A stretch of DNA of 64,000 nt, taken from contig NZ_PGFG01000001.1 in assembly GCF_002797735.1 (NCBI RefSeq), positions 1 to 64,000 on the forward strand. The letters are read 5' to 3'. This DNA comes from Thermoflavifilum aggregans (GTDB lineage: Bacteria > Bacteroidota > Bacteroidia > Chitinophagales > Chitinophagaceae). Shown piece by piece: positions 16,036 to 24,697 of the stretch; position 1 is the first letter of the stretch, and every line of letters begins with the position of its first letter. Both the position numbers and the translations under genes were made by a program. The notes beneath the pieces were generated by a model that saw only the letters and a program-made list of their open reading frames with translations, had not been told where the DNA came from and ran no database searches.

Positions 16036-16418
16036 AGCAAGATTTGTTTTCGCAAAGTTATCGTGAAAACTGCGCAAGCTATGCGCGCACAAGAAATAAA
16101 AAATGATACAGCACATCCAAGTGGCAACATGGCCAATCTTGCTTTTTGTGGTGACAAAAGAAAATACCACGAGGCTCAATCACAAATCAAAACACAATAG
16201 GAGATTTTTTTTCTTTGAGATACGAATCTTTATTGCCAAAATTCTTTTCAGCAGGCAAGCTACTATTTTACGTCCCCATTCTAAAAATAGCGAAGAATCC
16301 GCTTATTAAAGCGATGAAGCCTGCCGGCGCAAGTCAGGATAGGAAAAGTATTTGTTGCTGTCAGCTACCAGAGCGGCATGAGCCTTTTTCAGGCCGGAAT
16401 GGTATCATCAGACATGCA
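16036..16418. other. Non-coding stretch between YciI-like gene and rmuC
   Basis: About 380 bp. It should hold the rmuC promoter and the end of the upstream transcript. No convincing gene, RNA or long inverted repeat was seen. Confidence 0.5.
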
Positions 16419-16700
16419 TCAGGTTTCTCCTCCCACCACTACATTCCAGGGTCTGATTTCCCAATGGGTAACCAATCCGTGCTGCACATAAGGATCCTGT
16501 TTTACAAATTGTTCAATCACAGAAACATCCTCTGTGCGGAAAACCAGAATTGCCCGGTCAGGCGGATGATCGAGTGCACCAGCCATCACCACATTACCCT
16601 GTGCATACAGATCGCGGATCAGTTGCAAATGTGCTTCGCGAAGGGGCTTGCGACGTTCCAGGTAATCTTCTGCAAGTTCATACCATAAAACATAATACAT
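16419..16700 (-). CDS. YCII-domain protein
   Basis: The 93-aa product (MYYVLWYELAEDYLERR, later GNVVMAGALDHPPDRAILVF and QDPYVQHGLVTHWEIRPW) fits the YciI/YCII ferredoxin-like family: small cytoplasmic proteins of mostly unknown role, some of them dehalogenase-like. The conserved His in the first helix region and the D-P-Y motif are present. It lies 12 bp downstream of the SGNH hydrolase gene and is probably co-transcribed. Confidence 0.82.
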   Translation of the reverse strand: MYYVLWYELAEDYLERRKPLREAHLQLIRDLYAQGNVVMAGALDHPPDRAILVFRTEDVSVIEQFVKQDPYVQHGLVTHWEIRPWNVVVGGET

Positions 16701-16712
16701 GCGATGAAGTTT

Positions 16713-17384
16713 TTATGGAATCAAATGAGGTTGAATGGCTTTGATCCAGATCAAATATCCTTTCCGGTTCATATGCAGCATATCCGGCAAAAACAAATCC
16801 CTGCGGGGCATTCCTTTTTTATCAAGCATTAGATGATACACATCAATGAAATCAGCATGAGGTTGTTTTGATAAAAACTGCTGAATTTTCCGGTTGGCTG
16901 CATCCATCAATGGCATCAGCTGCTGGCGGCTGGGACTGGGTTTGATGGAAACAAAACTGATTTGGCTTTCCGGTAATTTTTTCCGGATCAGATCATATAG
17001 CTGAACAAAACGATTGTAAATACTGTCTGCCGTAATAGATGATGAAGAAGCTGCATCGTTATCACCACAATAAATCACAATTTGTTTGGGATGATAGGGA
17101 AAAATGATATCATCAGCATAATGCATCACATCCGGGATGGTAGATCCACCAAAGCCCCGGTTGATGACAGTATAACCCGGAAAATCATCCGACAAGGTTT
17201 TCCAGATACGGAATGAAGAACTGCCCACGAATAAAATGGCATGCGCCGGAGGAGGATTCAGGCTATCTTGTTGTTTGAATTGCCGGATCTCATTCCAGAA
17301 CGGAGGATGTACAACTTGTGCCTGAACTGGATCAACGGCAAAAACAAATTGTATCAAACAAAGAATAAAAAGCGAAAAACGCAT
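16713..17384 (-). CDS. Secreted SGNH/GDSL-family hydrolase
   Basis: A signal peptide (residues 1-22, ending VDPVQA) precedes a 200-residue SGNH domain. The four blocks are visible: ILFVGSSSF (nucleophile Ser), NRGFGGS (Gly), YCGDNDAA (Asn in the G-x-N-D position) and DMLHMNRKGYLIW (Asp and His). Likely an esterase acting on acylated carbohydrate. It lies 38 bp downstream of a GH144-like gene at the end of the first utilisation locus, so a deacetylating role on the glycan is a reasonable inference. Confidence 0.85.
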   Translation of the reverse strand: MRFSLFILCLIQFVFAVDPVQAQVVHPPFWNEIRQFKQQDSLNPPPAHAILFVGSSSFRIWKTLSDDFPGYTVINRGFGGSTIPDVMHYADDIIFPYHPKQIVIYCGDNDAASSSSITADSIYNRFVQLYDLIRKKLPESQISFVSIKPSPSRQQLMPLMDAANRKIQQFLSKQPHADFIDVYHLMLDKKGMPRRDLFLPDMLHMNRKGYLIWIKAIQPHLIP

Positions 17385-17422
17385 AGCAACAGCATGGTTT
17401 TACCAAAACTACACAATCCTGT

Positions 17423-18793
17423 TTACTTCATGGCTGTAAATTGAAATCCCAGTTTTTTCAATCCCTGCTGCACCTCCGGACAACTCATGAACAGGCGCCA
17501 CAACAGGCCACTGCGGTAGTTTTCAATCATCACCACCTGCGGACCCTGATCAATGGCCAGATAACGCTGGGGATACCAGTTGGCTGTTTCACTAAAGGCA
17601 TCATAAAAACCATAAGGTCCCCAGAGCTTTTGCTTCATTTGCGGATCACCAAGCCAATACCGGATGGCCTGCAAAGATTCTTTCGGTGTATAAACAATGG
17701 AAGAAACGGCAGCCGTAGGTGAAATTACGCCCAGATCAGTTTTATCGCCGGGTGCATGCGCTGCATAACCATCCACGGAATAACTAGCTGTCAATCCCCA
17801 GTTATCAGAGCCATAGCCTTTGTAGTGCAGCGGATTTTTCACACACCACAGATAATTGATCATCGTTTGATCCACATTTTCTTTCCAGTAATCGGCATAC
17901 CGGTCCCTGAGGCCATGCGGATTCAATCCCAGATAGCTGTAATGAGCCCAGAACAAAGGTCCACCCATTGCTGCACCCTGGTGATGGAGTTGCAGTTCAT
18001 ATCCTAAATGCCGGGAAGGAGAAACGATTTTGCCATCTTCCGCCCATCCATGATGATAAGCTGATGCAGGAATAGCATGTGTAGGCGAAGATGCAGCCAG
18101 TATATAAGCAATTAGGCATTCATTATAGCCATGAATGGGAAAGTTCATAGCCCAGCCATAATCGGGGCTCCAATGCCAGTACAGTACCTGTTGTCCGTGC
18201 TGATACCAGTTCCATTCCACGGTTTTCCATAATTGATCTGTTTGTTTTGCCAGCCGTTTGTCCTGTTCATCACCCTGCATAAGATACTGACGAGCGCAAA
18301 GCAAACCCTGCACCAGATAAGCTGTTTCCACAATATCGCCTCCATCATCTTTTGGGCTAAATGGTTTTACCTTACCATCCGGATACAGCCAGTGTGGCCA
18401 GGCTCCGTGAAAACGATCGGCGTGTTGAAGAAAATCAACAATTTGCTGCAGGCGCTTTACCCCCTCCTCATGTGTGATATAACCGCGATGCATGGCTGCC
18501 AGAATAGCCATGATGCCAAAGCCGCTACCACCGGTAGCAATCACATCTTCATCATGTTGCGGATAAATGCCATCCACATGGATGCGTTCGCGTGCCATGC
18601 CGGAGCGGGGCTCAGCTCCCTGCCAGAAATACTGAAAGGTGGCCCGTTCCACACTATCCAGCAAAACTTCATCTGATAACTCAGCAACCTGATCAGGAAC
18701 GGCAATGTTATTCTTTTTAAGCACAACATAAGCTGAACAGATCAGCATAAGTCCCAGGATGCCGCATGCATACAATTTCTTTTTCATATTCAT
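17423..18793 (-). CDS. GH144/glucoamylase-like enzyme (copy B)
   Basis: Starting at ATG 18793 the 456-aa protein has an N-terminal membrane or signal segment and then one glucoamylase-type (PF10091-like) alpha/alpha barrel. Landmarks are TFQYFWQGAEPRSGMARER, TGGSGFGIMAILAAMHRGY, DDGGDIVETAYLVQGLLCARQY, WHWSPDYGWAMNFPIHGYNE and SPTAAVSSIVY. GH144, founded by an endo-beta-1,2-glucanase of Chitinophaga pinensis, shares this fold and many landmarks; exo- or other beta-glucan activity is possible. The last 60 residues are nearly identical to those of copy A at 20577-22277. It follows the GH43 gene by 10 bp. Confidence 0.83.
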   Translation of the reverse strand: MNMKKKLYACGILGLMLICSAYVVLKKNNIAVPDQVAELSDEVLLDSVERATFQYFWQGAEPRSGMARERIHVDGIYPQHDEDVIATGGSGFGIMAILAAMHRGYITHEEGVKRLQQIVDFLQHADRFHGAWPHWLYPDGKVKPFSPKDDGGDIVETAYLVQGLLCARQYLMQGDEQDKRLAKQTDQLWKTVEWNWYQHGQQVLYWHWSPDYGWAMNFPIHGYNECLIAYILAASSPTHAIPASAYHHGWAEDGKIVSPSRHLGYELQLHHQGAAMGGPLFWAHYSYLGLNPHGLRDRYADYWKENVDQTMINYLWCVKNPLHYKGYGSDNWGLTASYSVDGYAAHAPGDKTDLGVISPTAAVSSIVYTPKESLQAIRYWLGDPQMKQKLWGPYGFYDAFSETANWYPQRYLAIDQGPQVVMIENYRSGLLWRLFMSCPEVQQGLKKLGFQFTAMK

Positions 18794-18803
18794 GTGTGGT
18801 TGT

Positions 18804-20555
18804 TTATGGAACTTCAAGAATCGATTTTCTGGTTGAAACGCCATTTTCATTCAGGGCTTCAATTGTGAAATAATAGGTTTTTTCCCGATCCATACCTTCA
18901 AAGAAATACTGATTATCGGCATATACCATGATGCAGTTGTAAAGTTTATGCGGATCCGTACCGTAGTAAATCTGATAAGCGTAGGCGTTATTTACCGGGT
19001 TCCACCGAATCCATGCACTGCGTTTATCTTTTTCTGTGCGCAACACCACAAATTGCTGCACTGAGTCAGGCTTTGTTCCATGTCCGTTTCCAAAAACGCG
19101 TAGTCCGCTCAATGCGAATTTGCCGGTGGGCATATGGATATTCACCATCCTGATGTAACGGGCTTCTACAGGTGTATCCAGCTCCACATAATCATGTGGT
19201 ACATCGGTTTGGTTTTTGCTTTTATCGATGAGCAGATGCCAGTGTACACCATCCTTGGAATCGTACAATTGATATTGATGATAAATGCCTTGTTGTTTAC
19301 CCATAAAGGAAGCATCCTGATCGGCATAATTGATCTGCACGGCTCGTACGGTGGAAATACTACCCAGGTCTGAAATAATCCATTCACCTGCATTTCCCGA
19401 TGCTGCACTCCAGTAGGTACGGATATCTTCATCTACCGCAAAGTTGGCAGAGTGTGATCCATCGGTGGAAGAGACCTGTACAGGCTTGGCATAGTTGAGC
19501 AACATCCATCCGGTAAATTGTCCGGCTTTTGCTGTTCCGGGTAAATAATGCGGATAATCGCCAAAAGCCGTGTTGCAATACATGACCTCATCCGCATCAA
19601 AGCCTGCAGGCCAGATGCCAATGCGGCGCTCGAAATTATTTTTTACCGAAATGCGAATCGTTGATACGTGCCACCAGTTAGCATCAGCATCCTGAAAGGT
19701 GCTGCCATGGCCGGCTCCCCGTACAAATCCGCCCGGCTTGTAGCTGAGCGGGTCAGACTGAAACTGAAAAGGGCCCAGCGGGCTATTTCCAACGGCCACA
19801 CCATCGGCATAACCACTGAACTCAGTGCCCGGTGCGGCAAACTGCAAATAATATTTGCCGTTGTGTTTGGTCATCCAAGCTCCTTCAATGAAGGGATCCA
19901 GAAAAATATTATCGTTATACTCGCCAAACCTTTGCCAACCATAACGCCAGGGTTGCAGCAAAAGCAGCTCCTTACGGGCTGTTTCCGGTCCCAGGCTGTG
20001 CCGATTTATCTCCACTCCATAAATGGGATAGGCATTGCTGCTGCCATTGTACATATACAACCGGCCATCATCGTCCAGAAAAAAATCAGGATCCCAGCCA
20101 CCTATCCGAAAAGAATCCACTGCTTTTTGCCAGCGGTTATGCAACGGATCGGTTGACATCCAGATGGGGAAATCATTCGTATAGGTAGAACCAAATACCA
20201 GCATGGTATCGCCCATGATCCATACGGCCGGTGCGCATAAATCATCATATGTACGCTTTTTCTGCTCATCATTCAAAAATGATCGGGATATAAAATGCCA
20301 GTGCAGCAGATCATCACTCCACCAATAACCCTGCTGGTTGGTAGAAAACAAATAATATGCGTTTTGATAACGGACAATGACCGGATCAGCTGTGGTACGA
20401 TGTTTCCCCCATTGAACAAAATCCGGAATCGGACAATATCCGTAATCAATATTGATGGGGTTGCAATAGGTTTGCTGATGATGCTGTGCAGCTGCCATAC
20501 AAAAGAAGCAGGACGAGCAGATAATACTTAATAAAATCGCTTTCATTGCTTTCAT
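18804..20555 (-). CDS. GH43-like enzyme with discoidin and Fn3-like domains
   Basis: The 583-aa secreted protein has a signal peptide (to about residue 23), then a five-bladed GH43 propeller: TTADPVIVRYQNAYYLFST with the base Asp, GGWDPDFFLDDDGRLYMYNG with the pKa-modulating Asp, and FIEGAWMTKHNGKYYL with the acid Glu. From about residue 350 a discoidin/F5-8C (CBM32-like) domain follows (SSTDGSHSANFAVDEDIRTY, VEARYIRMVNIHMPTGKFAL), then a C-terminal Fn3-like module (AYAYQIYYGTDPHKLYN). Substrate unknown; arabinosyl, xylosyl or galactosyl units are usual for the family. It sits between two GH144-like genes with short gaps (21 and 10 bp), so it belongs to the same operon. Confidence 0.85.
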   Translation of the reverse strand: MKAMKAILLSIICSSCFFCMAAAQHHQQTYCNPINIDYGYCPIPDFVQWGKHRTTADPVIVRYQNAYYLFSTNQQGYWWSDDLLHWHFISRSFLNDEQKKRTYDDLCAPAVWIMGDTMLVFGSTYTNDFPIWMSTDPLHNRWQKAVDSFRIGGWDPDFFLDDDGRLYMYNGSSNAYPIYGVEINRHSLGPETARKELLLLQPWRYGWQRFGEYNDNIFLDPFIEGAWMTKHNGKYYLQFAAPGTEFSGYADGVAVGNSPLGPFQFQSDPLSYKPGGFVRGAGHGSTFQDADANWWHVSTIRISVKNNFERRIGIWPAGFDADEVMYCNTAFGDYPHYLPGTAKAGQFTGWMLLNYAKPVQVSSTDGSHSANFAVDEDIRTYWSAASGNAGEWIISDLGSISTVRAVQINYADQDASFMGKQQGIYHQYQLYDSKDGVHWHLLIDKSKNQTDVPHDYVELDTPVEARYIRMVNIHMPTGKFALSGLRVFGNGHGTKPDSVQQFVVLRTEKDKRSAWIRWNPVNNAYAYQIYYGTDPHKLYNCIMVYADNQYFFEGMDREKTYYFTIEALNENGVSTRKSILEVP

Positions 20556-20576
20556 ACCTGATTGGGTTTGTTGTTT

Positions 20577-22277
20577 TTAATGAACGGTAAAACCAAGTTT
20601 TATCAATCCCTGCTGCACTTCCGGGCAGCTCATGAACAGGCGCCATAATAGGCCGCTGCGGTAGTTTTCAATCAAGATGATTTGCGGGGCCTGATCAATG
20701 GCCAGATACTGATCATCAAACCAGGGAACAGATAAATCAAATGCATCCGCAAATCCATATGCTCCCCACAAATGATCGCCAAGTGTGTAATAATAAAAAT
20801 GGATTGCCTGCATGGAAGCATCCGGCAAATAAGGAAGGGATGCTACCGCAGCCGTGGGTGCTATCACGCCGTTATCGCTGGCAGGTGAATGCACGGCATA
20901 TCCGGATGGATCATCGCTGGCTGTAAGTCCCCAGCAAGCCGCACTGTATCCGTTAAAGTGCAGCGGGTTATCCACACAATAACGATAGTTGATCTCGGCA
21001 TGAGCCACATTCTGTGTCCAGTAATCGGCGTAGGCATCGGATAATCCATGAGGATCCAGTCCCAGAAACGAATAATGGGCAAAAAACAAAGGGCCGCCAA
21101 ATGCCGGACCCAGTGGAAGTGTAATGCCCTCATATGATTGTCCGTTGCGAATGGCACCGTTTCGGGCCCAGCCGCTGTCGTACACTTTTTTATCGATGGC
21201 AAAGGTGGGGGATGATGCGGCCAGCACATAGGTAATCAAAGCTTCATTCCAGCCTTGTACGGGTACCTGCATCGCCCAACCATGATCAGGACTCCAATGC
21301 CAGTACAGCACCGATTTTCCGTTTTGCTGAAACCAGGTCCATTCCACACCATACCACAAACTGTCGATTTGCTGCCGCAACACCTGTTCGGCCGTATCGG
21401 CTGAATGAAAATACTGCCGGGCACACAACAAACCCATCATCAGATAGGATGTTTCCACCAGATCAGCACCATCGTCCAACGCACTGAAAGGAATGGTAGC
21501 TCCGGTTGATCCGTTGATCCAGTGAGAAAAGGCGCCATGATAACGGGTGCATGTATGGGCTAAAAAATGCACGATCCGGCTGATCTGATTCAATCCATCA
21601 GCTCTTGAAATAAAATTTCTTTCTATTCCCGCCAGGATAGCCATGATGCCAAAGCCTGTGCCGCCAGTGGTACATAGATCACCCGACGTACTGCGTTCGC
21701 GGATAAGACCCGAAACCGGATGAGCCAATCCGCCTGCCGTTGAAGCAGGATCCAGGAAATAACGAAGGGTTTGCTGTTCAATGAACGTGAGCAATGCACT
21801 GTCGGAGATACGCGGAAATTTATCAGTAGAATCTATAACCGTGATCCAATTCATGGCATAGGTATTGTCCAGTAGCGCATTGCCAGCACCCGGCAAGCCT
21901 TTCATCACCACCAACTGATACACAGAGAGTGCCTGCAAAGAATCTGTGGGCGATAAAAACAATACACTATCATTGCTCTGATGCAGCAATTGCAGGGGAA
22001 GCAGGCGATGCTGATGATCATACAACTGAATATAGGTAAACATCTGCTGCCGATCGACCGGATGATCAAAATGCAGCCGAATGACCGGAAGCCGGCTTAC
22101 CTGAAAAGCCTGATACACATTCTGCTGCTGATCTATCTGAAAACTCTGCAAATGAAATACCTGCGGCTGATCCTGCTGCACAGGTTCATGCTGGCTTTTT
22201 TTACACGATATACCTTCCAGCAACCCTATTCCCAACAGGATGAAAACACATATACGCCTGTTCAATAAATAGCTCAT
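20577..22277 (-). CDS. GH144/glucoamylase-like lipoprotein with N-terminal Ig-like domain (copy A)
   Basis: From ATG 22277 (MSYLLNRRICV) the protein has 566 residues. A lipobox (GISC) is followed by an Ig-like region of about 130 residues (LPVIRLHFDHPVDRQQMFTY) and then the barrel: TLRYFLDPASTAGGLAHP, TGGTGFGIMAILAGIERNF, DDGADLVETSYLMMGLLCARQY, WHWSPDHGWAMQVPVQGWNE, APTAAVASLPYL. It is a probable surface lipoprotein acting before copy B. It is separated from the LamG gene by a terminator-like hairpin, which may reduce its expression relative to SusCD. Confidence 0.85.
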   Translation of the reverse strand: MSYLLNRRICVFILLGIGLLEGISCKKSQHEPVQQDQPQVFHLQSFQIDQQQNVYQAFQVSRLPVIRLHFDHPVDRQQMFTYIQLYDHQHRLLPLQLLHQSNDSVLFLSPTDSLQALSVYQLVVMKGLPGAGNALLDNTYAMNWITVIDSTDKFPRISDSALLTFIEQQTLRYFLDPASTAGGLAHPVSGLIRERSTSGDLCTTGGTGFGIMAILAGIERNFISRADGLNQISRIVHFLAHTCTRYHGAFSHWINGSTGATIPFSALDDGADLVETSYLMMGLLCARQYFHSADTAEQVLRQQIDSLWYGVEWTWFQQNGKSVLYWHWSPDHGWAMQVPVQGWNEALITYVLAASSPTFAIDKKVYDSGWARNGAIRNGQSYEGITLPLGPAFGGPLFFAHYSFLGLDPHGLSDAYADYWTQNVAHAEINYRYCVDNPLHFNGYSAACWGLTASDDPSGYAVHSPASDNGVIAPTAAVASLPYLPDASMQAIHFYYYTLGDHLWGAYGFADAFDLSVPWFDDQYLAIDQAPQIILIENYRSGLLWRLFMSCPEVQQGLIKLGFTVH

Positions 22278-22297
22278 GCCACCAAAAACAGAAAAAC

Positions 22298-22330
22298 TCA
22301 GGGAGCAAACCAAAACGATTTACTCCCTGA
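22298..22330 (-). terminator. Intrinsic terminator or attenuator between LamG and GH144-A genes
   Basis: TCAGGGAG and CTCCCTGA form an 8-bp stem with a 17-nt loop. On the minus strand the stem is followed by GTTTTTCTGTTTTT. It lies inside the operon, so partial termination would separate binding-protein from enzyme expression. Confidence 0.6.
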
Positions 22331-22353
22331 AGAAAACCCAAAAACCAGAAATT

Positions 22354-23184
22354 TTATTTTCCTCTCCCTTCCAACCTTACCAGCGCATTGATATCATTTT
22401 CACTCAATGCCTGATCATACACCCTCACTTCATCCAGCAAGCCATTCAGAAAGCTGGCCCAGGGCTGACTGCCGGTGGCCGAAGTAAGGCTGGGCGTAGT
22501 GTTGAATTGTGAGGTTCCGAACACCAGCGGCCCTGCATCCACAAAATGAATGGGTCCATAATTGCTCACGGTTTGTGTGGTGATTTTATTGCCATTGACA
22601 AACACCTTGAATGTGGAGCTGGCTGCATCATAGCTGATAGCAATATTCGTCCATACGCCCCACAAATTATTGATCTGATAATTACCCAGCCAGGCATCAG
22701 CACCATTGTTAAACACATGAATTTTCAACAAGCCATAGTTGGGTGTACTGCCGTTCTCGAAAAACACATCGAGGTTACCCCAGAAATTGGTGGTATCGGA
22801 AAGAGAAAGAATGCCGCCCGTACCGGTGGTATTCTGCTGGGCATTCACCCAAAAGGTCAGAGTAAAGCTTTGCAGGCTGGCAAGCCTGGGGTCTGCCGGA
22901 AACAATACATAGGAATTGGCATTGCCGATCTTTACGGCCTGCCCTTTTACCCCTCCTGCAAATGCCACATTGGTACCTGTACCAGAGGTGCCCGATACAC
23001 TATCGATCAGGTTTCCGTTAAACGCCCAGTAAGCTACCAGATGCGAAGCACCTACTTCACTGGCGCTGGTATAGCCGCCAATGGTGAGTGCTGGCATATA
23101 GCTGTGGGGATCAAATTTTTTATAGCAGGAGCTGATGAGCATCCAGAAAGAAACTATCATCAGCAAGGCGATATATCGTTTCAT
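22354..23184 (-). CDS. LamG-domain surface lipoprotein
   Basis: The 276-aa product has a signal peptide and a lipobox-like LISSC at about residue 20. Residues 45-270 form a concanavalin-like LamG/Laminin_G_3 domain: LVAYWAFNGNLIDSVSG, GQAVKIGNANSYVLFP, FTLTFWVNAQ, FLNGLLDEVRVYDQALSEND. Placed directly after susD (22 bp), it occupies the position of a SusE/F-type surface glycan-binding protein and probably binds the target polysaccharide. Confidence 0.85.
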   Translation of the reverse strand: MKRYIALLMIVSFWMLISSCYKKFDPHSYMPALTIGGYTSASEVGASHLVAYWAFNGNLIDSVSGTSGTGTNVAFAGGVKGQAVKIGNANSYVLFPADPRLASLQSFTLTFWVNAQQNTTGTGGILSLSDTTNFWGNLDVFFENGSTPNYGLLKIHVFNNGADAWLGNYQINNLWGVWTNIAISYDAASSTFKVFVNGNKITTQTVSNYGPIHFVDAGPLVFGTSQFNTTPSLTSATGSQPWASFLNGLLDEVRVYDQALSENDINALVRLEGRGK

Positions 23185-23206
23185 GATCAGTCAATTTTAA
23201 AGTGTT

Positions 23207-24685
23207 TTAATAACCGGGATTCTGCGTCAGCACGCCGGCACTCAAATCAATTTCATTCTGCGGAATAGGCCATACCTCGTTTTTACCTGCCTTCCAGCCT
23301 TTAGGGCCGAAGATCTGCGCGGCTCTGCCCTGACGGATGACATCGAAGTAGCGATCAAATTCCATGGCCAGCTCCACATGCCGTTCATGCCAGATGGCCA
23401 GCCGCAGGCTATCCTGATTGGTTGTGGTTACATCGGGCAAAATATTCGGATTGCCCTGCCGGGCCCGGGCCCGTACCTGATTCAAGGAATTCAGGGCCTG
23501 CTGGGTATTACCCAGCTCATTGGCGGCTTCGGCATTCATAAGCAACACTTCGGCATAGCGGATCACCCGGATGTTCTGCTGGCAACCTTCGTTGTAGCCC
23601 GACTGATACATGCTGAACGGCACGTAGGATTTGTAGTTGTACATGGGATTGGATACGGTAAGCGGGATGAAATCGCCTTCTGCCGTGGTACCTCCTCGAA
23701 AGATAATGGTTGCATTGCGGCGCGGATCACCGGGTTCAAACGTGCTATCGGCCAGTTTGCTGGTGGGCACATTAAATCCCCAGCCGCCACCTACTACACC
23801 TCTTACTCCCTGCACCTGCGAATACTGTGAATTGGAAGCGTCCGGATTGCCGGGGATCAAGGCGCACTGAATTTCAAAAATGGATTCGGAGCAGTTTTCA
23901 TTCTGAACACGGAACATTTTTTCAAAATCCGGAAACAGATGATAAATGCCCAGTGCAATGACTTGATTCGTATAATCCAATACCTGCTGCCATTTCTTTT
24001 CATACATACACACTTTGGCATGCAGTGCCAGGGCTGCACCTTTGGTGGCGTGTCCTATTTCTGCTGCGGGATAGGTAACGGGAAGCACGGCAGCAGCATC
24101 GGTAAGATCCTGCTCGATGGCCGCATATACGCTGTCTTTCGGTGCCCTTGGTAAATTGTAATCAGCCGGACTCTGCGGCAAATGCAGCCTTAAGGGAACT
24201 CCGCCAAAAGCCCGTACCAGCCGAAAATAGCAATAGGCCCGGATAAACTTGGCTTCTGCGATATAGCGCTGCTTCAGGCCTTCATCAAAATGCATGGTAT
24301 CTACATGATCGATGACCTGATTGCATAAATTGATTTCCTGGTACTGCCCCGTCCAGAAATCCTGCAGCTGACCTTCTGTGGATGTTGCGGTGAAATTGTC
24401 AAAATCATTCATAAACGTGGCATCCTGCGGATCACTACCTTTTTCTGCATCATCAGATCCGAGGCTTTCCACGGCTATGGCCGCAAAAGCCACCTGTTTC
24501 CATTCGTGCAGGTTGGCATACATGGCATTGACGGCTTTGGTGGCATCATCTTCTGTTTGCCAGAATTGCTGGTTGGGCTGCTGCCCCTGCGGAGGCACAT
24601 CCAGAAAGCTTTTTGAGCAACCTGCCCATATCAGCAACATACCAAGTAGGCAGGGAAGATATCTGAAATGATAATATGGTTTCAT
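23207..24685 (-). CDS. SusD/RagB-family nutrient-binding lipoprotein (locus 1)
   Basis: The 492-aa protein starts with a lipoprotein signal (LLIWAGCSKSFLD), followed by the SusD N-terminal TPR region (FWQTEDDATKAVNAMYANL, FIRAYCYFRLVRAFGGVPL) and ends with the typical C-terminal region (YAEVLLMNAEAANELG, RARARQGN, IWHERHVELAMEFDRYFDVIRQG, NEVWPIPQNEIDLS). It acts as lid of the SusC transporter at the cell surface. 13 bp separate it from susC. Confidence 0.95.
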   Translation of the reverse strand: MKPYYHFRYLPCLLGMLLIWAGCSKSFLDVPPQGQQPNQQFWQTEDDATKAVNAMYANLHEWKQVAFAAIAVESLGSDDAEKGSDPQDATFMNDFDNFTATSTEGQLQDFWTGQYQEINLCNQVIDHVDTMHFDEGLKQRYIAEAKFIRAYCYFRLVRAFGGVPLRLHLPQSPADYNLPRAPKDSVYAAIEQDLTDAAAVLPVTYPAAEIGHATKGAALALHAKVCMYEKKWQQVLDYTNQVIALGIYHLFPDFEKMFRVQNENCSESIFEIQCALIPGNPDASNSQYSQVQGVRGVVGGGWGFNVPTSKLADSTFEPGDPRRNATIIFRGGTTAEGDFIPLTVSNPMYNYKSYVPFSMYQSGYNEGCQQNIRVIRYAEVLLMNAEAANELGNTQQALNSLNQVRARARQGNPNILPDVTTTNQDSLRLAIWHERHVELAMEFDRYFDVIRQGRAAQIFGPKGWKAGKNEVWPIPQNEIDLSAGVLTQNPGY

Positions 24686-24697
24686 GGTCCTTTCTTT

